DNA of 64,000 bases from an uncultured Phocaeicola sp. (GCA_947581855.1 CANPVZ010000007.1:1-64000), one strand, 5' to 3'; counted from the stretch's first letter, positions 8,593-17,105 are shown. Made by a program: numbers and translations. Notes: generated from the sequence alone by a model not told the origin.

Positions 8593-8801
8593 TTGGAGGG
8601 AGTGCAGTTTCCCGTCTGTCCAATTATGATTATTCCTAAAAAATATCCCTCCCAATATAGAAACATAAACAGCGTACATTTAGGTCATCAGGTTATAGAC
8701 CTATCTGTACGCTGTTGCTTTTCTGTCAATTACTTTTCCGTCGGTCGATTGTTTCCGTTGCCGTCTGCATTATTGAGTACAGGGCTTGAAAAGCCATATC
8801 C
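8593..8801. other. Hairpins after abiEii, likely transcription end
   Basis: This gap holds two inverted repeats. One pairs TTGGAGGGA (8593-8601) with TCCCTCCCAA (8646-8655) with one bulge. The other pairs ACAGCGTAC...TAGGTC (8669-8685) with GACCTA...GTACGCTGT (8698-8715). The second is followed by TTGCTTTTCT and may be a terminator. No gene is seen. Confidence 0.5.
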
Positions 8802-9017
8802 TTAACTTTGTATTTTTTTGTGTAGGAATCTTTTCAGATGGTTTAGTGCTACGCAGTATCGCTTATAGGTATCAACGGAACGATTGACGCCTACATTTTT
8901 ATAAAACTTCTCGTTGAGATATTCATAATGTTTGATCAATGTATCTTGCTCCGTTGCAATACCTTGAAAAGCGTTCTTTACATCCGTAGCAAGAACATTA
9001 TCGCTTTTTAGGGACAT
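8802..9017 (-). pseudogene. Fragment of a tyrosine recombinase (integrase), N-terminal domain only
   Basis: The 71 residues read LATDVKNAFQGIATEQDTL and then VDTYKRYCVALNHLKRFL. This resembles the SAM-like core-binding domain at the N-terminal side of Bacteroidales tyrosine integrases. The catalytic domain is absent: the frame stops at 8802 and nothing on this strand continues it. Further upstream on the same strand (about 9018-9070) another frame reads SFTDKIAFKMGYSV, perhaps more debris. It is interpreted as the remains of the integrase of an element that brought in the AbiE pair and possibly the helicase. Confidence 0.6.
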
Positions 9018-9086
9018 TTACTGAATATCCCATCTTAAACGCTATCTTATCTGTAAAGCTCATCTTACCATGTTGCACTCGTCTGT

Positions 9087-10520
9087 TTATTCCGTTAAAA
9101 TGTTTCCACGTACTCTTTTATGATCCAATGTGGTGAAATGCGGTGACAACTCTCTTCCATTGCTCCTAAAGGATGCGATGCCAGTTTCAGTAGTAGGCAG
9201 GTTCAGAGAACCATTGAGAATCCATTGGATGGTATATTTAAGCAAGGCATCGCTTTGCGGGTCTCCGATTTCTCCGAGAGGATCTGCATTGGAAAATTCA
9301 TTGTAAAAATAATCTGGTCGGATACCGTTTTCGTAATCCGATTGGTTCTTGCAATTATATATGGTTGCTACGATAGGGTGCAAAGTAAAATTATACGGTG
9401 AAGCGATTCCTAGAGAAGCTACGTTTTTACCCACAGTGGTGGAACCGATTACCTTAACGTCCATATAAGGTTTCAAGCAGTAAATGGTTGTTTCGGAAGC
9501 CGAGGCGGTATATGGGCTTGTTATGACATATAAAGTATTGAGGCCCAAATTTTGAGCTGCCAGATTCGCATTCAGATGGGACGTTGTATTGCGGTTGGTA
9601 TTCAGGTTGTTATATTGTAATGAAAAGAGGGGCTGTCCTAGATTTTGGACAGGAGCCAGAAAACTGCACAACTCGGTGATGCAGCTCATTACTCCTCCTG
9701 GATTATAACGCAGGTCGAGAATGAATTCGTTTACGCCCCGACTTTTGAAATCGCCGAAAATCTGTTTCATCTTCTCGTTATATTCCGTACTTGTGTCGGT
9801 GAGTCCGGGAGAATAATGATCATACATCAGGTAGCCGATATTTTTTCCCGATTGGCTGAATACCTCTACTTTATAGAAAGGGTTGCTGGTTACTTGTCGG
9901 GAAGCTCCTATCTCCAGAGTAGTCTCTTGGCCCCAGCTTAATACGATTTCTCCTTCTTCTGTAGTGGAGTTCAAACTCGCGGTGGTGAGTGTTGTAGCGC
10001 CTCCCTGCAATAGATAACCGTAATTGTTATCTGTCACATTTATTCCCCTTACTTTAAGAATCCAGTCACCCCGTTTTAAACCTGCTTCATCAGCAGGAGA
10101 ATCGGGGAGGACGAACAATACGCGTGCCATTTTATGGGCGGTAGTGCCTGTAGGGTCATTGTATATCATGAAGTCGAATCCATAGGATGAAGTTTCGTCG
10201 ATAAGCAAGGAGTTATCCGTTGCCGAGTTATCCGTTTTGTCACTCTCAAAATATGAAAAATGGTCTCCTTCTCCGTCACGGCATTTGGTGGAAAGCAGAC
10301 TTTCAAAAAATTCTTTAGGCTCGGCAAAATAATTCTCTTCTTTTACTGTCGGCATATCATAATACCATAGATAGATATTTTGCATTTGTTGCTCAATCCA
10401 CCGATCTTCCTGTGTCAGTTCGGCGTATTCTCCGCTACGGTCTTCTCCGCAGGAAGCGAAAATAAATAAAACAACGACAGTACACAGCCGGATAAAAGAG
10501 TATTTAGAGATTCGATTCAT
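9087..10520 (-). CDS. S41-family (C-terminal processing) protease lipoprotein
   Basis: This 477-residue serine protease should sit in the envelope. It begins with a lipoprotein signal whose lipobox FASC places the lipidated cysteine at residue 24. A short helical region follows (LTQEDRWIEQQMQNIYLWYY), then a PDZ domain around 133-165 (VLPDSPADEAGLKRGDWIL). The S41 catalytic domain has LDLRYNPGG, the serine motif TASASE (338-343) and a lysine in GSTTVGKN near 364, giving the Ser-Lys pair. Substrates are unknown; Bacteroidales encode many such proteins. A -7 type element (TAAATTTG on the minus strand) lies at 10543-10550. The ATG is 22 bases downstream of it. Confidence 0.9.
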   Translation of the reverse strand: MNRISKYSFIRLCTVVVLFIFASCGEDRSGEYAELTQEDRWIEQQMQNIYLWYYDMPTVKEENYFAEPKEFFESLLSTKCRDGEGDHFSYFESDKTDNSATDNSLLIDETSSYGFDFMIYNDPTGTTAHKMARVLFVLPDSPADEAGLKRGDWILKVRGINVTDNNYGYLLQGGATTLTTASLNSTTEEGEIVLSWGQETTLEIGASRQVTSNPFYKVEVFSQSGKNIGYLMYDHYSPGLTDTSTEYNEKMKQIFGDFKSRGVNEFILDLRYNPGGVMSCITELCSFLAPVQNLGQPLFSLQYNNLNTNRNTTSHLNANLAAQNLGLNTLYVITSPYTASASETTIYCLKPYMDVKVIGSTTVGKNVASLGIASPYNFTLHPIVATIYNCKNQSDYENGIRPDYFYNEFSNADPLGEIGDPQSDALLKYTIQWILNGSLNLPTTETGIASFRSNGRELSPHFTTLDHKRVRGNILTE

Positions 10521-10658
10521 ATTCCAATAGTTTAAAAACGTACAAATTTATATCTTTCCGTCCATATATCTTTCAAATCAGCTCTAAAAATTTATAAATA
10601 TGGAAATCTGTTTCAAGTATTCCTGATTGTTGAAAAAAAATAGTTAAAAGGTGTGGCT

Positions 10659-10667
10659 GGGGGGGGG
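10659..10667 (+). repeat. Poly-G run (9 G) in a promoter spacer region
   Basis: Nine consecutive G preceded by CT and followed by TAATT. The run lies outside any open frame, 16 bases before a TATCTTTG -7 element, which is where the -33 element and adjoining spacer of a Bacteroidales promoter would be. Length changes would alter the promoter spacing. Confidence 0.9.
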
Positions 10668-10683
10668 TAATTTTTATTCATAT

Positions 10684-10691
10684 TATCTTTG
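10684..10691 (+). promoter_or_regulatory. -7 element (TATCTTTG) of a putative promoter with poly-G at -33
   Basis: TATCTTTG matches TAnnTTTG exactly. No TTTG-like -33 box is found at the normal 19-21 base distance because the G9 run occupies that place. The first gene downstream is the small protein at 10752. Confidence 0.55.
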
Positions 10692-10751
10692 CAAGCAGAG
10701 TAGAATATAAGAGATAATGAAGGCATATTGCGTCATTAAAGATTGAGTTTT

Positions 10752-10934
10752 ATGAATGAAATGAGTTATAAAAAGTCTCAGCGGAAATGGCTGTATCGTT
10801 GGATAGCTGTTAAACATTTTACCACCCCGCAGCATGTATATGATTTAGCCCACGGTTTTTTTCCGCTTGCCCATGAATGGGGTATCGTGAAAGATTTGGT
10901 TAAATATGGTATATTGGTAAAGAAAGAGCCTTAA
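10752..10934 (+). CDS. Small conserved-looking basic protein of unknown function
   Basis: The ATG at 10752 gives a 60-residue protein; a TTG nine bases earlier is possible. It is rich in Lys, Trp and His, with WLYRWIAVKHFTTPQHVYDL and then HEWGIVKDLVKYGILVKK. It has no signal peptide or membrane segment. The end (a helix followed by GILVKK) looks like a small winged-helix or recognition helix unit, but no family could be named. It is preceded by a good -7 element and a poly-G run, so its expression may be phase variable. It converges with the GT51 gene, whose stop is 31 bases away. Confidence 0.55.
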   Translation: MNEMSYKKSQRKWLYRWIAVKHFTTPQHVYDLAHGFFPLAHEWGIVKDLVKYGILVKKEP

Positions 10935-10964
10935 GAGAAAACAGAAGATGTATCTGGTTATTGA

Positions 10965-12902
10965 TTATTTTGTTTTTTCTGTGCCTGACGGAAAATAATT
11001 CCGTGCTTTTCCTTTCAATTCTATTTCCGGACGGACGGATGCTGCCTGTTCTTCGCTGATAACCCCGTGTTGTGCAAGTCGGTCGGTTAATAGTCGGTAA
11101 TACCCTGCCAGATTTTCTTTTAATTTCATGTCATCGGTAAAAGATCTTTTGAAATGTTTAGGGCTTGGAATAATGTGTGCCAGAAAGATACACTCTTCCA
11201 AAGTTAGTTGTGAGGGACGTTTGGCAAAATAGAATTCGGCGGCTTCATGTACTCCGTAAATCATGGGTCCCCATTCTATTATATTAAGGTATACTTCGAA
11301 CATGCGGCTTTTCGAAGTGAGCCGTTCGTTTTCTATCAGCCATACAATCAAAGCTTCTTCCAGTTTGCGCGCTATGTTTTTATGGCGGTTAAGGAATACA
11401 TTTTTTATCAGTTGCATGGAAATGGTGCTTCCGCCGCGGGCAAACCTTTTTTCTTTTAAATCCTGTATGAGTGCTTCGCGCATGGCATCCGGCAGGAAAC
11501 CGCGATGATAGAAAAATGCGTTGTCTTCGCTTTGCATTACAGTCTTTTGTAATAAGAGCGGAATACTGTCTAAGGGTGTGAAATGTTCCCACGAGGGGCC
11601 TATGGGAAAGGTACGCACCGGCTGGTCGTGTTCGTACGCCGTATATGCAAATTCCCCCGACATCTTTCGTAAATCGGTAGCGCCAAAATGTTCTATGCGG
11701 AAATCTTTCTTGTACAGTTCCGATTCGAATTTCAAACTGTCTAATTCGGCAAAATCCACATCGAAGAAGAAATGGTAGGCCAGTTGTCCGCTGGTTTGCA
11801 GTCCCGTCAGATTGTTGAACAATCCGTTAGGCAACGAGTTGAACAACTCTTGTGCCGGAAACCATTCTTTATTGACAGAGGCGGTGAAATGCCAAAGGCT
11901 GTCGTGTTTCTCCGCTTTGAGATAGGGATGAAATTTTAAATGATTGAATGAAACTTCGCTTATGCTGTCAAGCTCGATACTGTGCGAGGTCAAGTTCAGT
12001 TGATAATCGATAGCTCCACGGTTAAGGTTGATTGTTTCAGGTGAAAGTGAAGCATGATATACTTGCAAACCGTCTATTTGAGCTTTACCTTGCAGAGAGG
12101 TCCGGTTGGCAACGTTACTTTTGTGTGTCATACTGCAAGTTAAACTGTCGAAGGTAACCTCGGCACCCCATTTGCGGCGGATGTAGGGAAGAGTAATATG
12201 TTTCTTTTCCGTGGCATAAAGTTTGATGTGTATATGCCGTGTATGCCGATTCAGTTCGCCGGCGGTATTCCAATGCTGGCAAAGCGTATCTTCGCGGATG
12301 CATAGTTCGCTTTGGAAATGATTGTCGGCAATTCGGAAATAAGGAATGGTACAGGTTACGAAATTTTCATCTTTCCGTTCGCAGACGCATATGTTGTTCA
12401 ATGTCCCGTTTTCGGGTAACAGATTATAAAGGAGAGAAACCACACTGTCCGTTCGGGCGGCATAATTATTACCCGTAGACTTATTCGTCGGTTGGGCTAT
12501 ATTCCGGCGGTTTGGCATAAACAAGAAATCATAATTGGCAAGAGAATCTTGTCGGATAAACGACAGAACCAATCCGTCCATATCTGTCCGGTCTACGTTG
12601 AACTCTCCCCATATCATGTTCCATAAGTCGAATTTTACTCGTAATGATTGTAAGGTAAGTAGGGTGTCTCGTTCGGCTGGGACTACCGATAACCCCATCA
12701 GATTAACACAGTTGATTCCGTCGAGTTGTAATTGGCGGTAACGAATATCCAGTTGGTAAAGTTGTTCAAGCTGTTTAATCCGTTCTTTTGCGATGTGCCG
12801 TAACAGCACATTACGGTTGAGATAGATACCGGCTATGAATATCAGAAGAAATCCGATAGCGAAAGCTACTTTTTTAGGAAGCAGTTTAAAGTAGTTTCTC
12901 AT
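10965..12902 (-). CDS. GT51 peptidoglycan glycosyltransferase with large N-terminal AsmA-like region
   Basis: This 645-residue protein has one N-terminal membrane anchor (about 11-28). A region of about 400 residues rich in beta-strand sequence follows, resembling AsmA-type envelope proteins, then a C-terminal glycosyltransferase 51 domain. The GT51 motifs are complete: EDNAFFYHRG near 457 (catalytic glutamate), RGGSTISMQLIKN near 483 and NIIEWG near 540. No transpeptidase domain follows, so it should polymerise lipid II but not cross-link. It overlaps crcB by 17 bases and is probably co-transcribed with it. The fusion is longer than the usual monofunctional enzyme of about 240 residues. Confidence 0.88.
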   Translation of the reverse strand: MRNYFKLLPKKVAFAIGFLLIFIAGIYLNRNVLLRHIAKERIKQLEQLYQLDIRYRQLQLDGINCVNLMGLSVVPAERDTLLTLQSLRVKFDLWNMIWGEFNVDRTDMDGLVLSFIRQDSLANYDFLFMPNRRNIAQPTNKSTGNNYAARTDSVVSLLYNLLPENGTLNNICVCERKDENFVTCTIPYFRIADNHFQSELCIREDTLCQHWNTAGELNRHTRHIHIKLYATEKKHITLPYIRRKWGAEVTFDSLTCSMTHKSNVANRTSLQGKAQIDGLQVYHASLSPETINLNRGAIDYQLNLTSHSIELDSISEVSFNHLKFHPYLKAEKHDSLWHFTASVNKEWFPAQELFNSLPNGLFNNLTGLQTSGQLAYHFFFDVDFAELDSLKFESELYKKDFRIEHFGATDLRKMSGEFAYTAYEHDQPVRTFPIGPSWEHFTPLDSIPLLLQKTVMQSEDNAFFYHRGFLPDAMREALIQDLKEKRFARGGSTISMQLIKNVFLNRHKNIARKLEEALIVWLIENERLTSKSRMFEVYLNIIEWGPMIYGVHEAAEFYFAKRPSQLTLEECIFLAHIIPSPKHFKRSFTDDMKLKENLAGYYRLLTDRLAQHGVISEEQAASVRPEIELKGKARNYFPSGTEKTK

Positions 12903-13281
12903 GAGGGAAGTGATATAGAGTTCCGGCCCATGCCCCAGCGAAAACGCATGCGATGCCTAAAAGGATGCTCAGGGTGATATAGAAACCGAAAATCGTGTAT
13001 TGGTTTTGACGCAATAAAGACAATGCTTCATGACTGAAAGTGCTGAAGGTGGTGAATCCGCCACACAGTCCGGTTGTCAACAGCAACCGCATTTCGGTGG
13101 TAAGGTTCCAGCGTGTGGATAAGCTGTAAAATATTCCAATAAAGAAACATCCCACAAGGTTAACTATGAACGTACCCGATGGAAATGAATGGAAGGAATA
13201 GTTTGCCATCCATCCAGATGTAAGGTAACGTAATGAGCTACCTATACCTCCGCCTATAAAAATGCATATCAGTTCTTTCAT
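12886..13281 (-). CDS. crcB: Fluoride channel FluC/CrcB
   Basis: This 131-residue membrane protein is the dual-topology fluoride exporter. Four hydrophobic segments are present with the family motifs GGGIGSSLRYL (10-20), NLVGCFFIG starting at the conserved Asn41, and GGFTTFSTFSHE (74-85), which holds the phenylalanine box and sodium-site threonines and serine. It works as an antiparallel dimer in the inner membrane and lets fluoride leave the cell. The 5' region is short: a TAATTTTG element on the minus strand (13310-13317) is about 30 bases before the ATG. There is therefore no room for a crcB-type fluoride riboswitch if that promoter is used. Confidence 0.95.
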   Translation of the reverse strand: MKELICIFIGGGIGSSLRYLTSGWMANYSFHSFPSGTFIVNLVGCFFIGIFYSLSTRWNLTTEMRLLLTTGLCGGFTTFSTFSHEALSLLRQNQYTIFGFYITLSILLGIACVFAGAWAGTLYHFPHEKLL

Positions 13282-13598
13282 TGTACGAATTACATAACAA
13301 AATCGGATGCAAAATTACTACTTAAATGGAGAGATTTGTTTCGTTATTAATAAATTTTAGATTTCTGTTTGTTCTTCTTTCCTATATAGTTTGCCGGGTC
13401 TTTGGGTAGGGTCTTCATCGTTTCAGGGTATTGCGTGGCGTTTTAACTTTACCGAACCGGGAAACTATCGTCAGAAGGCTTGTTTTAAAAGGAAATGAAA
13501 AAAATTGTGAAAATAATATTAAGTTGTACAAATTATATATATCTTTACCTCCGCTGAAACACACATTTCGGTAAATTATATTCGTTAACTCTATTATT
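13282..13598. other. Divergent intergenic region crcB/susC with an imperfect inverted repeat
   Basis: The gap carries the putative crcB -7 element (13310-13317, minus strand). An imperfect inverted repeat pairs 13386-13400 with 13454-13468 (13 of 15 positions). An AT-rich stretch before susC includes TATCTTTA at 13540-13547, a near-match to the -7 consensus. The repeat may shape the susC leader RNA or be an operator. No coding sequence is seen. Confidence 0.45.
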
Positions 13599-16500
13599 AT
13601 GAAAAAAAATCAAACAATGGTGCGCCTAGTTATAGGTGCAAAAGGACGATGTTTCCTTATGGGAGGATTGTCGGCTGCTATCTTGTTTGCAGCAAATCCG
13701 GTGATGGCCGGAAATCCCATGGGGGGGGGTAAAAGTTCTGATTCCCAAGTAGTAAAACAAGTAAACACCGTATCCGGTACGGTTGTGGATGAAAATGGAG
13801 AACCGTTAATAGGGGTATCTGTATTAGTGAAGGGTTCTTCTCAAGGAACCGTGACAGACTTCGACGGAAAATTCTCTTTAAATGTGGCTGCCGATGCCAT
13901 TCTTAAGATTTCTTACATTGGCTATCAAACGCAAGAAGTAAAAGTAGGGAAGCAAAAGCTTTTAAAAGTGGCTCTTAAACCAGACACCCAATTATTGGAC
14001 GAGGTGGTGATTGTGGGTTATGGAACGCAACGGGTAAAAGACTTGACAGGTGCGGCTACAAGTGTCAAAATGGACGATATTATAGACGTCCCGGGTGCTT
14101 CGTTGGTGGATGCGTTGAGCGGACAGGTTGTCGGGTTATCGGTATCGGAGAGTAACGGGCGTCCCGGAGCTACCGGTACGTTCAAGGTTCGCCAGCCGGT
14201 GAGCTTTAACGATGCCAATAAAAACTTTAACCAACCGCTGATTGTTATTGACGACATTGTACAGGTGGATGAGAACGGAGAGCCTACCATGACGGCATTC
14301 AATATGCTGGATCAGTCGGAAATCGAAAGTATGACCGTATTGAAAGATGCTTCGGCGGCGGTATATGGTTCGCGTGCTTCGGCGGGTGTTATTTTGGTGA
14401 AAACAAAAAGAGGTACCCAAGGTGCACCTAAAATCTCTTATTCGGGTAAATTGGATTTTTCGGATGCGGTGAGCCACGCTAAAACGATGAGCGCGTATGA
14501 TTTAGGTGTGTATACCAACCGGATGTTCCGACAGACTGACCAAATCAATAAAAACAATGATTATGCCTATTATTTATATTCGGATGAAGAGCTGGAGGCT
14601 TTAAAAAGTTTGAATTACGACTGGCTGGATAAAGCATGGCATTCGGCAGTGTCGCAGCGTCATTCGTTAACGGTGAACGGTGGTTCCGAAAAAGTAACCT
14701 TTTTTGCCGGCGTAAATTATCAGGATCAACAAACCAATTTGGGCGATGTGCAGGATTACAGTAAATGGACTTTTCGTGCCGGAGGTGAAGTGAAGGTAAC
14801 TTCCGGATTGCGACTTTCGGCCAGTGTGTCCGGTTACAATACGGATAAGGTGGGCAATAATTTGCAAGTGTCCGTAAACCAGGGTCCTTGGGGAAATAGT
14901 AATGCATCGAAGGATTATGCCATGTTACGTCACATGCCGAAATACATTCCTATCGAGACGCAAGTATTCGATGAAGCTTCGGGCGAGATGCGAACCTATT
15001 ATATGTCGCCGTGGGGAGGCCCGAAATTGCTGGACAACAAACCTGACGCTTCGGTAAGCGGTTATCCGGTATGGAACTTCTTTGCGGATGAAGCTTCCAA
15101 GTCCCGTTCGCATGACAAAATGAATGGCTATAGCGCCAATTTCTCACTGATATATGATGTGCCGTTTGTGAAAGGCTTGAGTGTGAAAGGTACTTACGCC
15201 ATCGCTTATAATAATTCTCATGCGAATAAGTCGGGCGATTATTATACGCTGGCACGTGCGGGAAATACCAATGAACCGGGCAAACACTTGTTAGGGGAGC
15301 ACACAACTTGGAATTTAGTAAATTACGGCGATCCTGATGGGACGGATGTATCCAAGAAACCGTCCGTCTCGTATAAAAAACAGACCAGTAAAAGTGAATC
15401 GATGAGTTTAACTCTTTCGTATAGCCGTGTTTTCGGCAAACATGATGTAGCCGCCACTGCTGTAGTAGAACGCGGAGAAAACGAAGGTGATGATATCGCG
15501 CAGCTTTATCGCGGAATGGGCAAATCATACAATGGAGTAAGTTCCACTGCCGGAACATTGAGTACCAATGCTACCGATACCTATTATAAAAAGTACGAGA
15601 GCGGATCATTGTCCTATATCGGACGCGCAAGCTATAAATATGATAACCGCTATTTGGCGCAGTTCGTTTTTCGTTCCGATGCTTCCACTAAGTTCGCTCC
15701 GGAAAATTATTGGGGATTCTTTCCTACCGGATCGGTGGGATGGGTTGTATCCGAAGAAAAATTCTTTAAAAACAGCAAACTCTCGGGTATCTTTGATTTC
15801 TTAAAATTGCGTTATAGTTTGGGTAAGACTGGTAAAGACAATGTTTCCGCATGGTCGTGGTTACAAATTTATAACATTAATCCTACAGGCGGTTACGGAT
15901 TTGGTTCGATAGGAGGTCAGCAAACATCGGGTGCTATTATTAACGGTACAGCTAACCGAGATTTGAAATGGGACTCTACGATTAAACAAAATGTCGGTCT
16001 TGATATGAACCTGCTTAATAATCGTCTGTCGTTTACCACTGATTTTTATTATGATAAAACGGAAGATTTGATTATGATGATAGCCGACGATAACGAACCT
16101 ATCTATATCGGTGCCAAATTACCTTCCATTAACTATGGAAAGAAAAATGCTTGGGGATTGGAGTTCTCAGTAAGGTGGAGCGACAAGATTGAACAGTCGC
16201 TGGTGCCTGCGTGGGGTCCTGTCAAGTATTCTATAGGTGTGGATTATAGTGTCTCTTGGAATAAGACCGTGTTGGGTGATCAGCCGACATTTGATTATCC
16301 GTCGGAATTGGCGAACCAGAGTAACTGGACCGGTTATCACGGTATGGGCAGCACCTGGGGATTCCGTACATGGAAACATACCAGCAGTGGCGACGGTATC
16401 TTGCGTAACCAGCAAGATATTGATAATTACTGGAATTATCTGACCGAATTGGCTGAAGCTTCAGGTACCACTCCGAAGTTCTTGGATATCAGCGATAAAA

Positions 16501-17105
16501 AGGACTTGCATCCTGGTATGCTTGTGTATGAAGATGTGGCAGGAGATATTGATGCGGAAAACAAGACTATTGCCGGTCCGAACGGTGTGATTTCAAAAGA
16601 TCACGGGGAAGATTTTGTGAAACTGGCAAATAACCGCCGTCATGGTATCAACACTAAATTGCGTCTGCAATGGGGCAACTTCAGCTGGTCGGCGCAATTG
16701 TCTACTACGTGGGGAGGATTTACCGATTACCGTGGTTCCCAGACGAAAGCATCCGGTTTCATGTTCGGGCAATTCTCTTATATCAATGATATGTTCGATC
16801 CGGAAAGCAACCCGATGGGTAAATATCCGACCATGGCTGCCGGCAATGCTTATGGCGAAATCTCTGATTTCTGGCAAGTTTCTTCTTTCCGCATGTATGT
16901 GCGTAATATGTCGTTCGCATACTCTGTGCCGAAAAAATACTTGCAGAAAGTAAATGTAGATGCTTTATCACTTAGCTTGACGGGTAATAACTTGTGGGAT
17001 TTTTATAATCCGTATCCGGGTAACTTTATCAATATGTACGATGGTATTCGTACAGATTACCCGACCTTGAGAACATGGACATTGGCTCTCAACCTGACAT
17101 TCTAA
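13599..17105 (+). CDS. SusC/RagA-family TonB-dependent outer-membrane transporter
   Basis: This 1168-residue outer-membrane transporter imports a glycan or peptide delivered by its SusD partner, using TonB energy. A signal peptide ends at about Ala37 (NPVMAG). Residues 42-45 (Gly-Gly-Gly-Lys) are encoded by a G9 run. A carboxypeptidase-regulatory-like domain (about 57-130, VSGTVVDENGEPLIGVSVLV) follows, then LLDEVVIVGYGTQ at the start of the plug, and a long barrel ending in an aromatic strand (LRTWTLALNLTF). The G run keeps frame at nine bases; ten would stop translation at codon 45. It lies seven bases before the SusD frame. No regulator or glycoside hydrolase is next to it, so the substrate is unknown. 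Confidence 0.95.
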   Translation: MKKNQTMVRLVIGAKGRCFLMGGLSAAILFAANPVMAGNPMGGGKSSDSQVVKQVNTVSGTVVDENGEPLIGVSVLVKGSSQGTVTDFDGKFSLNVAADAILKISYIGYQTQEVKVGKQKLLKVALKPDTQLLDEVVIVGYGTQRVKDLTGAATSVKMDDIIDVPGASLVDALSGQVVGLSVSESNGRPGATGTFKVRQPVSFNDANKNFNQPLIVIDDIVQVDENGEPTMTAFNMLDQSEIESMTVLKDASAAVYGSRASAGVILVKTKRGTQGAPKISYSGKLDFSDAVSHAKTMSAYDLGVYTNRMFRQTDQINKNNDYAYYLYSDEELEALKSLNYDWLDKAWHSAVSQRHSLTVNGGSEKVTFFAGVNYQDQQTNLGDVQDYSKWTFRAGGEVKVTSGLRLSASVSGYNTDKVGNNLQVSVNQGPWGNSNASKDYAMLRHMPKYIPIETQVFDEASGEMRTYYMSPWGGPKLLDNKPDASVSGYPVWNFFADEASKSRSHDKMNGYSANFSLIYDVPFVKGLSVKGTYAIAYNNSHANKSGDYYTLARAGNTNEPGKHLLGEHTTWNLVNYGDPDGTDVSKKPSVSYKKQTSKSESMSLTLSYSRVFGKHDVAATAVVERGENEGDDIAQLYRGMGKSYNGVSSTAGTLSTNATDTYYKKYESGSLSYIGRASYKYDNRYLAQFVFRSDASTKFAPENYWGFFPTGSVGWVVSEEKFFKNSKLSGIFDFLKLRYSLGKTGKDNVSAWSWLQIYNINPTGGYGFGSIGGQQTSGAIINGTANRDLKWDSTIKQNVGLDMNLLNNRLSFTTDFYYDKTEDLIMMIADDNEPIYIGAKLPSINYGKKNAWGLEFSVRWSDKIEQSLVPAWGPVKYSIGVDYSVSWNKTVLGDQPTFDYPSELANQSNWTGYHGMGSTWGFRTWKHTSSGDGILRNQQDIDNYWNYLTELAEASGTTPKFLDISDKKDLHPGMLVYEDVAGDIDAENKTIAGPNGVISKDHGEDFVKLANNRRHGINTKLRLQWGNFSWSAQLSTTWGGFTDYRGSQTKASGFMFGQFSYINDMFDPESNPMGKYPTMAAGNAYGEISDFWQVSSFRMYVRNMSFAYSVPKKYLQKVNVDALSLSLTGNNLWDFYNPYPGNFINMYDGIRTDYPTLRTWTLALNLTF
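13721..13729 (+). repeat. Poly-G run (9 G) inside susC, just after the signal peptide
   Basis: Nine consecutive G preceded by CCAT and followed by TAAAA. It is read ATG GGG GGG GGT AAA in the susC frame. One more G would give ATG GGG GGG GGG TAA, a stop at once. The run has the same phase and flank as the run in the acyltransferase gene. Confidence 0.95.

Noticed and set aside
8560-8805. 81-residue frame after abiEii
   Set aside because: It runs through two hairpins, has no domain and starts inside the toxin gene.
10965-12902. Bifunctional penicillin-binding protein
   Set aside because: There is no SxxK or other transpeptidase motif; the protein ends soon after the GT51 domain.
13282-13340. 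Fluoride riboswitch in front of crcB
   Set aside because: The leader after the likely -7 element is only about 30 bases and shows no riboswitch-like pairing.
14018-16953. Open frames antisense or out of frame within susC
   Set aside because: All lie inside the SusC coding sequence and lack starts or domains of their own.
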